Below, one piece after another: positions 30,338 through 36,443 of a DNA stretch of 37,983 nucleotides (positions are counted from its first letter, which is position 1; every line of letters begins with the position of its first letter). A program made the translations under genes and the position numbers. Under the pieces are notes generated by a model, which was not told the origin of the DNA, did no database searches, and saw only the letters and a program-made list of their open reading frames with translations. The stretch is from Streptomyces tateyamensis (GTDB lineage Bacteria; Actinomycetota; Actinomycetes; Streptomycetales; Streptomycetaceae). Where the stretch lies: contig NZ_PYBW01000030.1 of the NCBI RefSeq assembly GCF_003205575.1, positions 1-37,983 of the forward strand, in the 5' to 3' direction.

Positions 30338-31099
30338 ATGAGCACGACCCAGACGGACAGCCTGGTCGAGTTGGCTGCCCGCAAGGAACTGCCGAACCAC
30401 CAGTTCACCGACTCCGCCACCGTCGAGTGGATCAAGGCCAACCGGCCCGACTTCACCCCGGGGTGGCCGCAGCCGCTGCGCGACACCACGAAGGCCCTGA
30501 TCGAGCAGGCCGCGATCCCCACCCGATGGCTCGCGGAACCACGTCTCGCCGACTCCATCCACGGCCACCGGCACGGCCTGCGTACTGCGGTCCTCGCCGC
30601 ACTGCTGGCCGACTTGCACCGGCTGGACGAGTCGGACACGGCCACCACGGTCATCGCGGCGGCCGTCCACGACTGCCAACGCCAGCACGACAAGGACGAC
30701 CCCGGCCACGGCAGCCGGGCCGCCGTCTGGCTCGGCGCCAACGCCGATCTGGTCTGGACGCACTTCCACCTGCGGCCCACCCCCACCGACGTGATCAAGG
30801 CTGCTACCGCAGTGCGGCTGCACGAGGTGCCGTACGAGAAGTTCACCGCCGACGACCGCGCCGACCACGCCCGCAGCGCGCAGATCTGCGACATCGTGAA
30901 GGCCGCGGACGCCCTCGACCGGTACCGGCTGCCCAAGCTCTCCTGGTGGCCGAACAGCCGCTACGTCCGCGAGCCGGCCTTCGACCAGCTGCTGCCCCTG
31001 GCCTACGACCTCGTCGTCACCTCCGAGGAGGCGTTCCTCTCCGGCGCCTCCAGCACGGCGGCCGTCCGGTTCGCCGTGGCGGAGAAGGGACTGGTGTAG
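30338..31099 (+). CDS. HD-domain phosphohydrolase
   Basis: The ATG at 30338 gives 253 residues; an upstream frame reaching 30080 overlaps the CYTH gene and is rejected. HD signatures are present in order: His residues in IHGHRHG (75-79), the HD pair at 111-112 in AAAVHDCQRQHD, GHGSRAAVWL after it, and a C-terminal Asp in DIVKAADALDRYRLP. The segment between is helical throughout. HD proteins hydrolyse phosphomonoesters or diesters of nucleotides, including dNTPs and cyclic or hyperphosphorylated nucleotides. Lying between the CYTH-domain and ART-like genes, with only five bases to the next start, it probably acts on the same nucleotide-type metabolite. The substrate is unknown. Confidence 0.82.
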   Translation: MSTTQTDSLVELAARKELPNHQFTDSATVEWIKANRPDFTPGWPQPLRDTTKALIEQAAIPTRWLAEPRLADSIHGHRHGLRTAVLAALLADLHRLDESDTATTVIAAAVHDCQRQHDKDDPGHGSRAAVWLGANADLVWTHFHLRPTPTDVIKAATAVRLHEVPYEKFTADDRADHARSAQICDIVKAADALDRYRLPKLSWWPNSRYVREPAFDQLLPLAYDLVVTSEEAFLSGASSTAAVRFAVAEKGLV

Positions 31100-31104
31100 G
31101 CCCC

Positions 31105-32481
31105 GTGGACTTCACCGACTCCTACGAGAGCTGGGCCGACGCGCACGCGTTCTACGGCGCCAGCCTCGTCCCGGCGATGCCGAACCCGGACGACCCGCTC
31201 GGCCCCCAGAAGGCCGCATGGACCGACCGCCTTGCCCTCGGTACCCCCAACGGCCACCTGCTCCGCCGCAACGGATTGTTCGACTCCCTCGCCACTGGCG
31301 GCAAGCTCCACCTGCTGCACGTCACCCACGCTCTGGAGAAGATCAGCCAGGACGGTGCGCTCTACCCCTCCGGCGGATGCCTGGTCGGCAGCATCTACTG
31401 CGCGCCACTCACCGCGACCGACCACGGCTTCCGCCCGCACAACCTTGGCTCCTACATCCTCAACCGCGAAGCCCCCGCCTTCCTCGCGAAGATCGGCCGC
31501 CCCGACCACCAGCCCACCCCGCTGGTCTTCGAACTGGACCTCCCCCCGCAGGCGTACCAGGGCCTGGCCGGCGTGGACTACCTGCGACTCGGCTCGATCC
31601 ACCTCGCGATCTACACCCACCTCGAATACCTGCTCTCCAAGGCGGAGCGGAACCAGCTGCGGGAGACCGTGGTCAGCAGGGTGAAGAACTCCACCGCCTT
31701 CCTGGCCCTGGCCGCTGCTGTCGCCTACCAGGGCGCGACCGTAGAACCAGCGGCTTTCCTACGGCAGCTGGACGAGACGATCCCGCGCCTGCCGATCCTC
31801 GGCTACATCTTCTTCGAGGCCCTGTCCGAGTACGCCATGCTGCACTCCACCAGCTCGCGCACCCGGCGGCTGGCCGAGATCGGAGAGTTCGACAACTGGC
31901 TGTACAAGCAGCTGCTGTTCGCCGTCCCCGGCATGATCGGCCGCTTCGACCTGGCCAGGTTCCGCGTGCCCGACCTCGCCGCCGCACTGAGCGCGGTGGA
32001 CCCCACCCTCGACGCGGACGCGGCGGCGCTCTACCTCACCGACCGGGTCAGCCACCTCGTGGCCGCCCGCCTCTTCACCCCCGGGCAAGTCCCGGACCGC
32101 TGGCGCTACACCAAGTGGGAGTTCGACTCCCTCGCCGCCCAGCTCGGCCCGCTACTCGGCCACCTCATCCACCGCGAACTGCGCACCTTCGGCCGCTCGC
32201 CGGACTTCTACTTTTACTTCGACCAGGTCAAGGCGCTCCAAGCCTGGAACTACTGGAACCACCTCGACATTCCGGTGCCGTTCAACGGCACCATCCCCAA
32301 GGGGGAGATCGGCATCAACCCGGCCTACCCCGACCTGAAATACCGCGCGTGGCGAGCCGATACCGACGAGGCCGGCAACCTGCACCCCACTGAGGAACTC
32401 GACCTCACCGTCACCCCGCGGCTGGTCGACCTCCGCTCCACCCTGATGCGCAACAACCAGTGGGCCCCGGCCGCAGCCTGA
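31105..32481 (+). CDS. Unrecognised 458-residue protein with ART-like N-terminal motif
   Basis: The GTG at 31105, five bases after the HD stop, is the only sensible start; upstream in-frame sequence overlaps the HD gene. The product is soluble. Residues 66-102 read KLHLLHVTHALEKISQDGAL then YPSGGCLVGSIYCAPL. This resembles the opening of ADP-ribosyltransferase-fold proteins such as DarT or KptA (hydrophobic strand, H-x-T, helix, I-x-x-x-G-x-L). Later segments include TPLVFELDLPPQAYQ, VDYLRLGSIHLAIYTHLEYL and a long helical middle. The C-terminal 100 residues are aromatic-rich (DFYFYFDQVKALQAWNYW). If it is an ART fold, NAD would be the donor. The resemblance is short and unverified, so the function is unknown. 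Confidence 0.6.
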   Translation: MDFTDSYESWADAHAFYGASLVPAMPNPDDPLGPQKAAWTDRLALGTPNGHLLRRNGLFDSLATGGKLHLLHVTHALEKISQDGALYPSGGCLVGSIYCAPLTATDHGFRPHNLGSYILNREAPAFLAKIGRPDHQPTPLVFELDLPPQAYQGLAGVDYLRLGSIHLAIYTHLEYLLSKAERNQLRETVVSRVKNSTAFLALAAAVAYQGATVEPAAFLRQLDETIPRLPILGYIFFEALSEYAMLHSTSSRTRRLAEIGEFDNWLYKQLLFAVPGMIGRFDLARFRVPDLAAALSAVDPTLDADAAALYLTDRVSHLVAARLFTPGQVPDRWRYTKWEFDSLAAQLGPLLGHLIHRELRTFGRSPDFYFYFDQVKALQAWNYWNHLDIPVPFNGTIPKGEIGINPAYPDLKYRAWRADTDEAGNLHPTEELDLTVTPRLVDLRSTLMRNNQWAPAAA

Positions 32482-32554
32482 GCCCGCGCGCCCGGCCGCC
32501 GCCCCCGCACCGTTCCCTCCCGACAGCGCACACCTTCTTGAGGAGAGGTCTGTC

Positions 32555-33298
32555 ATGCCCATGGAAACTACAGGCATATCGTCGTCCAACGACCTGCTCG
32601 GCGAGCAGCTCACCACGGCGCTCGCCGACCCGGCCACCGGCCACGGCTTGGCCCGCACACTCCGCGCCGCCCTGCGGGAGGTAGAGCTGAGCCGCTACCA
32701 CCGGGCCACCCAGCGCGCCTTCCCCGACAGCCCCGACGAGCAGCCGACCAAGATCCAGATCGGCGGCGGCAGCCACCAGCTGGACGGCTTCTTCAACATC
32801 GACCTCGTCCCGCCCGCGGACTTCCTGTGGGACGTGCGCGAAGGCATCCCACTGCGGGACGGCACGGTCGAGCTGCTGTTCAACGAGCACTTCCTGGAGC
32901 ACATCGACTACCCGCGCTCCGCCAAGGGCTTCGCCCGTGAAGCCTTCCGCGTCCTGGCCCCGGGCGGTCAGATCATCACCGGTGTGCCGGACGCCGCCCA
33001 CGTCCTGAACCGCTACCCCGCCGCCCCCGCCGAGACCGGCGAGATGGTCGAGCGCTGGTACTCCAAGCGCACCTGCCGCCAGGACGTCAACACCTACCTG
33101 GACCTGGTCAACCTCGTCTTCCGCGACCAAGACGACGATCCCAACTACACCCCGCACCTGTGGGCCTACGACTTCGAGAAGCTCGTCCAGCTGTTCACCG
33201 AGGCCGGCTTCACCACCGTGAGGCCCTGGGCCTTCGACGCCACCCTGGCCAACCCGAAGCGCGAGTGGGCCAGCGTCTACGTCGTCGCCACCAAGTAG
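32555..33298 (+). CDS. SAM-dependent methyltransferase (COG4627-like)
   Basis: A 247-residue protein with GAGGAGAGG upstream; a second ATG two codons on is an equally possible start. The SAM site is a variant of motif I, IQIGGGSHQLDGFFNIDLVP at about residues 67-86, with the acidic residue in NIDL. It is followed by DFLWDVREGIPLRDGTVELL, then FNEHFLEHIDYPRSAKGFA and VLAPGGQIITGVPD. GGG-x-x-x-x-x-GFxNID plus EHxLEH is the pattern of COG4627-type methyltransferases, often found in polysaccharide or secondary-metabolite clusters. It lies 73 bases after the 458-residue gene and may share its transcript. The target is unknown. Confidence 0.85.
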   Translation: MPMETTGISSSNDLLGEQLTTALADPATGHGLARTLRAALREVELSRYHRATQRAFPDSPDEQPTKIQIGGGSHQLDGFFNIDLVPPADFLWDVREGIPLRDGTVELLFNEHFLEHIDYPRSAKGFAREAFRVLAPGGQIITGVPDAAHVLNRYPAAPAETGEMVERWYSKRTCRQDVNTYLDLVNLVFRDQDDDPNYTPHLWAYDFEKLVQLFTEAGFTTVRPWAFDATLANPKREWASVYVVATK

Positions 33299-33365
33299 GA
33301 ACTCCCCCAACCAGCGCGGTGGTCCGGCCGACCCCGGACCCCCGCCCCGCCGGGAGGCGTCCGCA

Positions 33366-33959
33366 ATGCAGCAAGTCCCCACCGTGCTCCACAGCCATCT
33401 GAAACTGGCCGACACCCCCAACGCGGCCAGCTGGGCCAGGCTCCACACCCGCGATGTGCTGGGCCGCTGGCAGGTGCCTCCCGACCTGATCGACACCGTC
33501 CTGCTGGTGCTGTCGGAACTCGTCACCAACGCGATCCAGCACCCCAATGACGCGAAGCAGCCTGAGCGGCTGACCTCGGCGGTGCTGTCCAAGGTGCAGA
33601 TCATCGGCCTCGACCTCCAGCTGCGCGGCCCGGCCGTCCTGGTGCAGGTCACGGACAACGACACGCGGCCCCCCGTGCCGAAGACGGTCGACACCGACTC
33701 CGAGCGCGGACGTGGCCTCTTCCTGGTCGAGTACATGAGCAGCCGGTGGGGCTACTACCACCCGACGAACGGCAGCAAGACCGTCTGGGCCGAGGTCCGG
33801 CCCGGCGCCGCAGCCCCGAAACCAAGGGCCGCCACCGCCAGGGAACCGTCCAACCGTGCGGGTCGGCCTAGGCCGTTCAAGCCCCTCACCGACGAAAAGC
33901 TGCCGGTCGACGACCCGCACCTCATGGGCCGACTCCTGGTCGGTCTCCGTCAGATCTGA
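33366..33959 (+). CDS. RsbW/anti-sigma-type ATP-binding protein
   Basis: This 197-residue protein has a GHKL-type ATPase domain: N-box LLVLSELVTNAIQHP at residues 47-60 (Glu51, Asn55), G1-box VQVTDNDTRPPVP, and G2-box ERGRGLFLVEYMSSRWGYY. Streptomycetes encode many such single-domain HATPase proteins, related to SpoIIAB/RsbW kinases that bind sigma factors or phosphorylate anti-anti-sigma proteins. No sigma factor or STAS-domain partner is in the window. A Pro/Arg-rich 50-residue tail follows the catalytic domain. GGGAGG precedes the ATG. It is probably a regulator, but its partner is unknown. Confidence 0.82.
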   Translation: MQQVPTVLHSHLKLADTPNAASWARLHTRDVLGRWQVPPDLIDTVLLVLSELVTNAIQHPNDAKQPERLTSAVLSKVQIIGLDLQLRGPAVLVQVTDNDTRPPVPKTVDTDSERGRGLFLVEYMSSRWGYYHPTNGSKTVWAEVRPGAAAPKPRAATAREPSNRAGRPRPFKPLTDEKLPVDDPHLMGRLLVGLRQI

Positions 33960-34046
33960 GGCCGCAGCCCGCAGCGGACCAGCCCACACCGACCACCCAC
34001 CACTGCGGGCCCTGTTCCACCCTCTCCGCCAAGCACCCCGTCCTAC

Positions 34047-34080
34047 TTCCTTCACGAGGAGCTCCACCATGCAGCCCGCC
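34047..34080 (+). repeat. Repeated translation leader, copy 1
   Basis: This 34-base segment spanning the ribosome site, ATG and first four codons (core TTCACGAGGAGC then CACCATGCAGCCCGCC) recurs at 35179-35212 with two mismatches. The downstream coding sequences are unrelated. Both copies include GAGGAG before ATG. Confidence 0.75.
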
Positions 34081-34383
34081 CTGCCCGCCAAGCCAGACCT
34101 GTCCGACGCCGAGGTCTTGCTGCTGCGACAGGTCGCCCGGGGTGACCGCAACGAGATGGTCAGCCGTGCCACCGGCATCGAAGCCTCGACCGTCGGCGAC
34201 GCCGTCAAAGCGCTGACGTTCAAGCTCGGCACGCCGTACCGTCACCGTGCTGCTGCGCTCGGAGTGGGCTGGGGGTGGGTGCGGGCAGAGGACGTGCCGG
34301 CAATCAACCCAAGCGGCCGTCGCCTTCCCGATCAGCGCCGGGAGGTGCACGGCCCGGCGACGCAGCCCGGCGGGGGTAGCTGA
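34069..34383 (+). CDS. Small LuxR-type helix-turn-helix protein
   Basis: The ATG at 34069, preceded by GAGGAG, gives 104 residues. Residues 10-72 resemble a LuxR-type DNA-binding domain: LSDAEVLLLRQVARGDRNEM, VSRATGIEASTVGDAVKALT, then FKLGTPYRHRAAALGV. The usual G-x-S-N-K-E-I-A is varied to GDRNEMVSRATGI. There is no receiver or ligand domain, so it is a stand-alone DNA-binding module. Its stop overlaps the next ATG (TGATG). Its 5' end belongs to a leader sequence repeated at 35179. Confidence 0.68.
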   Translation: MQPALPAKPDLSDAEVLLLRQVARGDRNEMVSRATGIEASTVGDAVKALTFKLGTPYRHRAAALGVGWGWVRAEDVPAINPSGRRLPDQRREVHGPATQPGGGS

Positions 34384-34631
34384 TGCCACGCAGCCGGCTC
34401 GTGGCGGGCTTGCTCGCCGGGGCCGCCTGCCCGCTGCTGGCCCTCGCGGCCGGTGCCGCGACGGCAGCGACCCTCCGGGACGACCACACGGTGCACGAAA
34501 CGGTTGTGTTGGCCGCCACCACGTACGTCACCGGCCTGGCTCTGTTGGGTGCTGCCCCGCTCGTTGGCACCGGATACCCGGCACCCCGCTTCCTCATCGG
34601 CGCGGCGATCAGGAGCACAGCGGCACGGTGA
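34383..34631 (+). CDS. Small membrane protein
   Basis: An 82-residue protein starting with an ATG that overlaps the previous stop. Two hydrophobic segments lie at about residues 5-28 (RLVAGLLAGAACPLLALAAG) and 41-60 (VLAATTYVTGLALLGAAPLV). No family is recognised. Its stop overlaps the next GTG start (GTGA), so it is translationally coupled on both sides to the LuxR-like and deoxyribosyltransferase-like genes. Confidence 0.55.
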   Translation: MPRSRLVAGLLAGAACPLLALAAGAATAATLRDDHTVHETVVLAATTYVTGLALLGAAPLVGTGYPAPRFLIGAAIRSTAAR

Positions 34632-35128
34632 GCACCACCACCGACTTCGATGCCCTGCGCCACGTACGGGCCCCTGCTCTGCCAGAGCCGGGACGCGGAC
34701 CAATCATGATGCTCACCGGCGCATCCACCGGCCACCCGCACTGGCAGAGCCGAGCCGTCAGCCTCCTGGCCGAATGCGGCTTCACTGGGGTGGTGCTCGA
34801 CCCGTTCGTGCCCAACGACACCGAACTGCCCTGGCGCACCGGCTGGCTGGACCGCGCGGAAGCGATGGCCGACGTGCTGCTGTCCTGGCGACCGCTCGGA
34901 CCATGGCCCGTGGTTCGAGCCCACCGCGCCTACCTCGCCGACCGCCTACGTCCCCCGGTCGTCGTTGGCTGCCCGCCCGCCGTCGGATGGCAGGAGGCCA
35001 CCCGCCGCTGCCTGGCCATGGATGTGCCCGGCCTCACTGTGCACTCCCCCCTCGCCGCCACTGTCGAAGAAGCCGTTGCCCGGAGTGCAGCCCGGACCCG
35101 CCGTCGCCGCTGCCCCGCAGCGAACTGA
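34628..35128 (+). CDS. Nucleoside 2-deoxyribosyltransferase-like protein
   Basis: The GTG at 34628 overlaps the previous stop (GTGA) and gives 166 residues. The sequence follows the pattern of the nucleoside deoxyribosyltransferase-like family: a first strand IMMLTGASTGHP with Gly-rich turn, then HWQSRAVSLLAEC, GVVLDPFVPND, WLDRAEAMADVLLSWRPLG (usually W-E-x-x-x-L-x-x-A-D-x-I-L-F-W), RAHRAYLADRLRPPVVVGCP. These proteins cleave or exchange N-glycosidic bonds of nucleosides, but this branch is poorly studied. The acidic residue usually preceding the helix (Trp-Glu) is Trp-Leu-Asp here. Next to NDPK, CYTH and HD genes it adds to the nucleotide theme. The call is moderate. Confidence 0.6.
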   Translation: MSTTTDFDALRHVRAPALPEPGRGPIMMLTGASTGHPHWQSRAVSLLAECGFTGVVLDPFVPNDTELPWRTGWLDRAEAMADVLLSWRPLGPWPVVRAHRAYLADRLRPPVVVGCPPAVGWQEATRRCLAMDVPGLTVHSPLAATVEEAVARSAARTRRRRCPAAN

Positions 35129-35178
35129 CCCGCGACGACCATCCGTGCTCCAGCCCTTTTGCTTCTGCCCCCGTCCAC

Positions 35179-35212
35179 CTCCTTCACGAGGAGCTTCACC
35201 ATGCAGCCCGCC
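35179..35212 (+). repeat. Repeated translation leader, copy 2
   Basis: The second copy of the 34-base leader found at 34047-34080, differing at its first base and at the base before TCACC (T for C). It includes the ribosome site GAGGAG, the ATG at 35201 and the codons for MQPA. Confidence 0.75.
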
Positions 35213-35689
35213 GATTCGGACCTGCCCGCCGATTCCGCGTTGCGCGACCAGATCGACGCCGCGACTGCCGAGAGCGATGCCTTCCTGACCGCCAGAGGGG
35301 CTTCTGCCCCGGTGTTCATGGGCCGGCCAGCCTGGCAGCGCTTAGCCCTGGAAGCCCTCATGGCCGCAGTCTGGTCCGGGACGGTGCGGCTGTGCGTGCA
35401 CGTCAGGCCGGACCGGCTGGTCTCGACGCCGACCGTGGTCTGGGTCGAGGCACCGGCGACGGTCTGCTGCCCGCCGTGCGATTTGGCCCGCAGGCTGGAG
35501 GAGGCGCGTACCTGCCAGGGGTGCGGGACCCGGGGCTCGCTTACCGGCGGTACCGAGTGCGCGGCGCCGGCCGGGCCGATGTCCGTCACCGCGCTCTGGT
35601 GCCAAGCATGCCCGCCGCCGACAGCCCCGTCGGATGCAGGCCGCCGCAGCCGTACCGGTAAGAAGCGTTCTCGCAGGCGTGGTCGTTGA
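35201..35689 (+). CDS. Cys-rich hypothetical protein with a TTA codon
   Basis: The ATG at 35201 lies in the repeated leader and gives 162 residues. The N-terminal half is helical (LRDQIDAATAESDAFLTARG, RLALEALMAAVWSGTVRLCV). The C-terminal half has Cys pairs that could bind zinc: CCPPC, CQGCG and CQAC, followed by a Lys/Arg-rich end (RRSRTGKKRSRRRGR). This suggests a small zinc-ribbon, possibly nucleic-acid-binding, protein. Codon 48 is TTA (35342-35344), rare in streptomycetes and read by the developmentally controlled bldA tRNA, so translation may be growth-phase dependent. No family is recognised. It is the last gene before the gene-free region. Confidence 0.6.
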   Translation: MQPADSDLPADSALRDQIDAATAESDAFLTARGASAPVFMGRPAWQRLALEALMAAVWSGTVRLCVHVRPDRLVSTPTVVWVEAPATVCCPPCDLARRLEEARTCQGCGTRGSLTGGTECAAPAGPMSVTALWCQACPPPTAPSDAGRRSRTGKKRSRRRGR

Positions 35690-36054
35690 AGGCTGCCGTG
35701 ACGCTGGGCGTTCGCCACCGACACTGCTCAGACCGGATCGGACTACACCGGCAGTGCGTCCTGCACGTTGTCCTGCATCAGCCGTCTCAGCGACTTGCTC
35801 TGGAACGAGCTGCTGGTCGGCAGTACCAGTCCCGCCCCGGTACTCGCCGCCACGGCCCTTGCGGCGGGGACCCTATTCCACCGGGCTCCGGCCCTGGGGC
35901 CCGCCCCGCCCGCTCCTACCCGGGCCCGGCACCGGCGGCCCGCAGGCGCCCCAAGCTGCTCGGCGCCGCCCTGCCGGGCTGGCTCTCGCGGCTGAGTCGG
36001 CGAAGCCGGACCTAGCCCACCTCCCCGTACAACCCCTGACGATCTCTCCTCTCC

Positions 36055-36092
36055 CCGCCTTCGGCGGCGGTAGTGGAAGCGCCTTCGGCGCT
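36055..36092. repeat. Two triloop palindromes
   Basis: CCGCC-TTC-GGCGG at 36055-36067 and AGCGCC-TTC-GGCGCT at 36078-36092 are perfect inverted repeats with a TTC triloop (GAA on the other strand). Triloops of this kind also occur in the structure at 36177-36225. Confidence 0.75.
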
Positions 36093-36176
36093 GCGTTCTT
36101 TCTGGTCCGGGCGCCCCGCTGCGCGGTTCCCCCGGCCCCCCTCCCGCAGCCCAGTATCCGGAGCCGGCCGCCCGCC

Positions 36177-36225
36177 TCAAGGGCGCTTCGCGTGGCTGCG
36201 CCACCGGCCTGCGGCCGGCCCTTGA
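36177..36225. repeat. Cloverleaf-like nested palindrome
   Basis: TCAAGGGC (36177-36184) pairs with GCCCTTGA (36218-36225). Between them lie three adjacent hairpins: CGC-TTC-GCG (36184-36192), GTGGC-TGC-GCCAC (36192-36204) and CCGGCC-TGC-GGCCGG (36204-36218). Single bases are shared at the junctions, so all stems are close-packed but cannot all be complete at once. On the minus strand the loops are GCA, GCA and GAA. Such triloops are known in the foldback ends of linear Streptomyces replicons. Confidence 0.7.
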
Positions 36226-36343
36226 CCCGGACGACCTCTTTGCCCCGGACCCCAGGCAGCTATCGGGGGGACGGGGGAGGTGCGCCCGCCGATCTGACGG
36301 TCCGTCAGCCGAGTGACCGGCGAGCCGAACCATGCCTTCGAGC

Positions 36344-36372
36344 TTGACCAAAAACCCTTAGCGAGGTAATAT
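36344..36372 (+). promoter_or_regulatory. Strong promoter for the ParB-like gene
   Basis: TTGACC at 36344-36349 and TAATAT at 36367-36372 are separated by exactly 17 bases, close to the vegetative sigma consensus and in an unusually AT-rich patch. The sequence TTAGCGAGGTAA at 36358-36369 overlaps the -10 box and resembles the TTAGC-N4-GTAAA sites at 4158 and 4256 with one base fewer in the spacer. The promoter is convincing; the operator resemblance is tentative. Confidence 0.75.
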
Positions 36373-36378
36373 TGTCCT

Positions 36379-36443
36379 TGTTGGGAGGGGGTGGCACCCC
36401 CGACCAACAGGCAGAGACCATGCACCTGTTGGAGGATTCGTGA
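36379..36443 (+). promoter_or_regulatory. Structured parB leader with alternative pairings and 7-codon frame
   Basis: A hairpin pairs TGTTGG (36379-36384) with CCAACA (36404-36409) and GGGGGT (36387-36392) with ACCCCC (36396-36401), the two stems being joined by facing GA dinucleotides. CCAACAG (36404-36410) can instead pair with CTGTTGG (36426-36432), which includes the first two bases of the ribosome site GGAGGA. In addition ATG at 36420 opens a seven-codon frame (MHLLEDS) whose TGA overlaps the GTG start at 36440. Both features suggest translational control. Confidence 0.55.

Larger units (their letters stand above)
35690..36343. other. Gene-free, hairpin-rich region; candidate origin/partition area
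   Basis: No frame here has a ribosome site or plausible composition. The stretch is full of short palindromes: CCGCC-TTC-GGCGG (36055-36067), AGCGCC-TTC-GGCGCT (36078-36092) and the four-stem structure at 36177-36225. It separates the last accessory gene from the ParB-like gene, the position in which plasmid origins and centromere-like sites are often found. No iterons or clear 16-bp parS site of the chromosomal type were seen. Confidence 0.5.

Noticed and set aside
36177..36225. A true linear-replicon telomere
   Set aside because: The structure lies between two coding regions and 1.8 kb inside the window with an intact gene beyond it, so it is not a replicon end here.
35634..36347. Open frames of 109-237 codons in the gene-free region
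   Set aside because: They overlap the end of the Cys-rich gene or run through palindromes, have no ribosome site and show Arg/Pro-rich non-protein composition.
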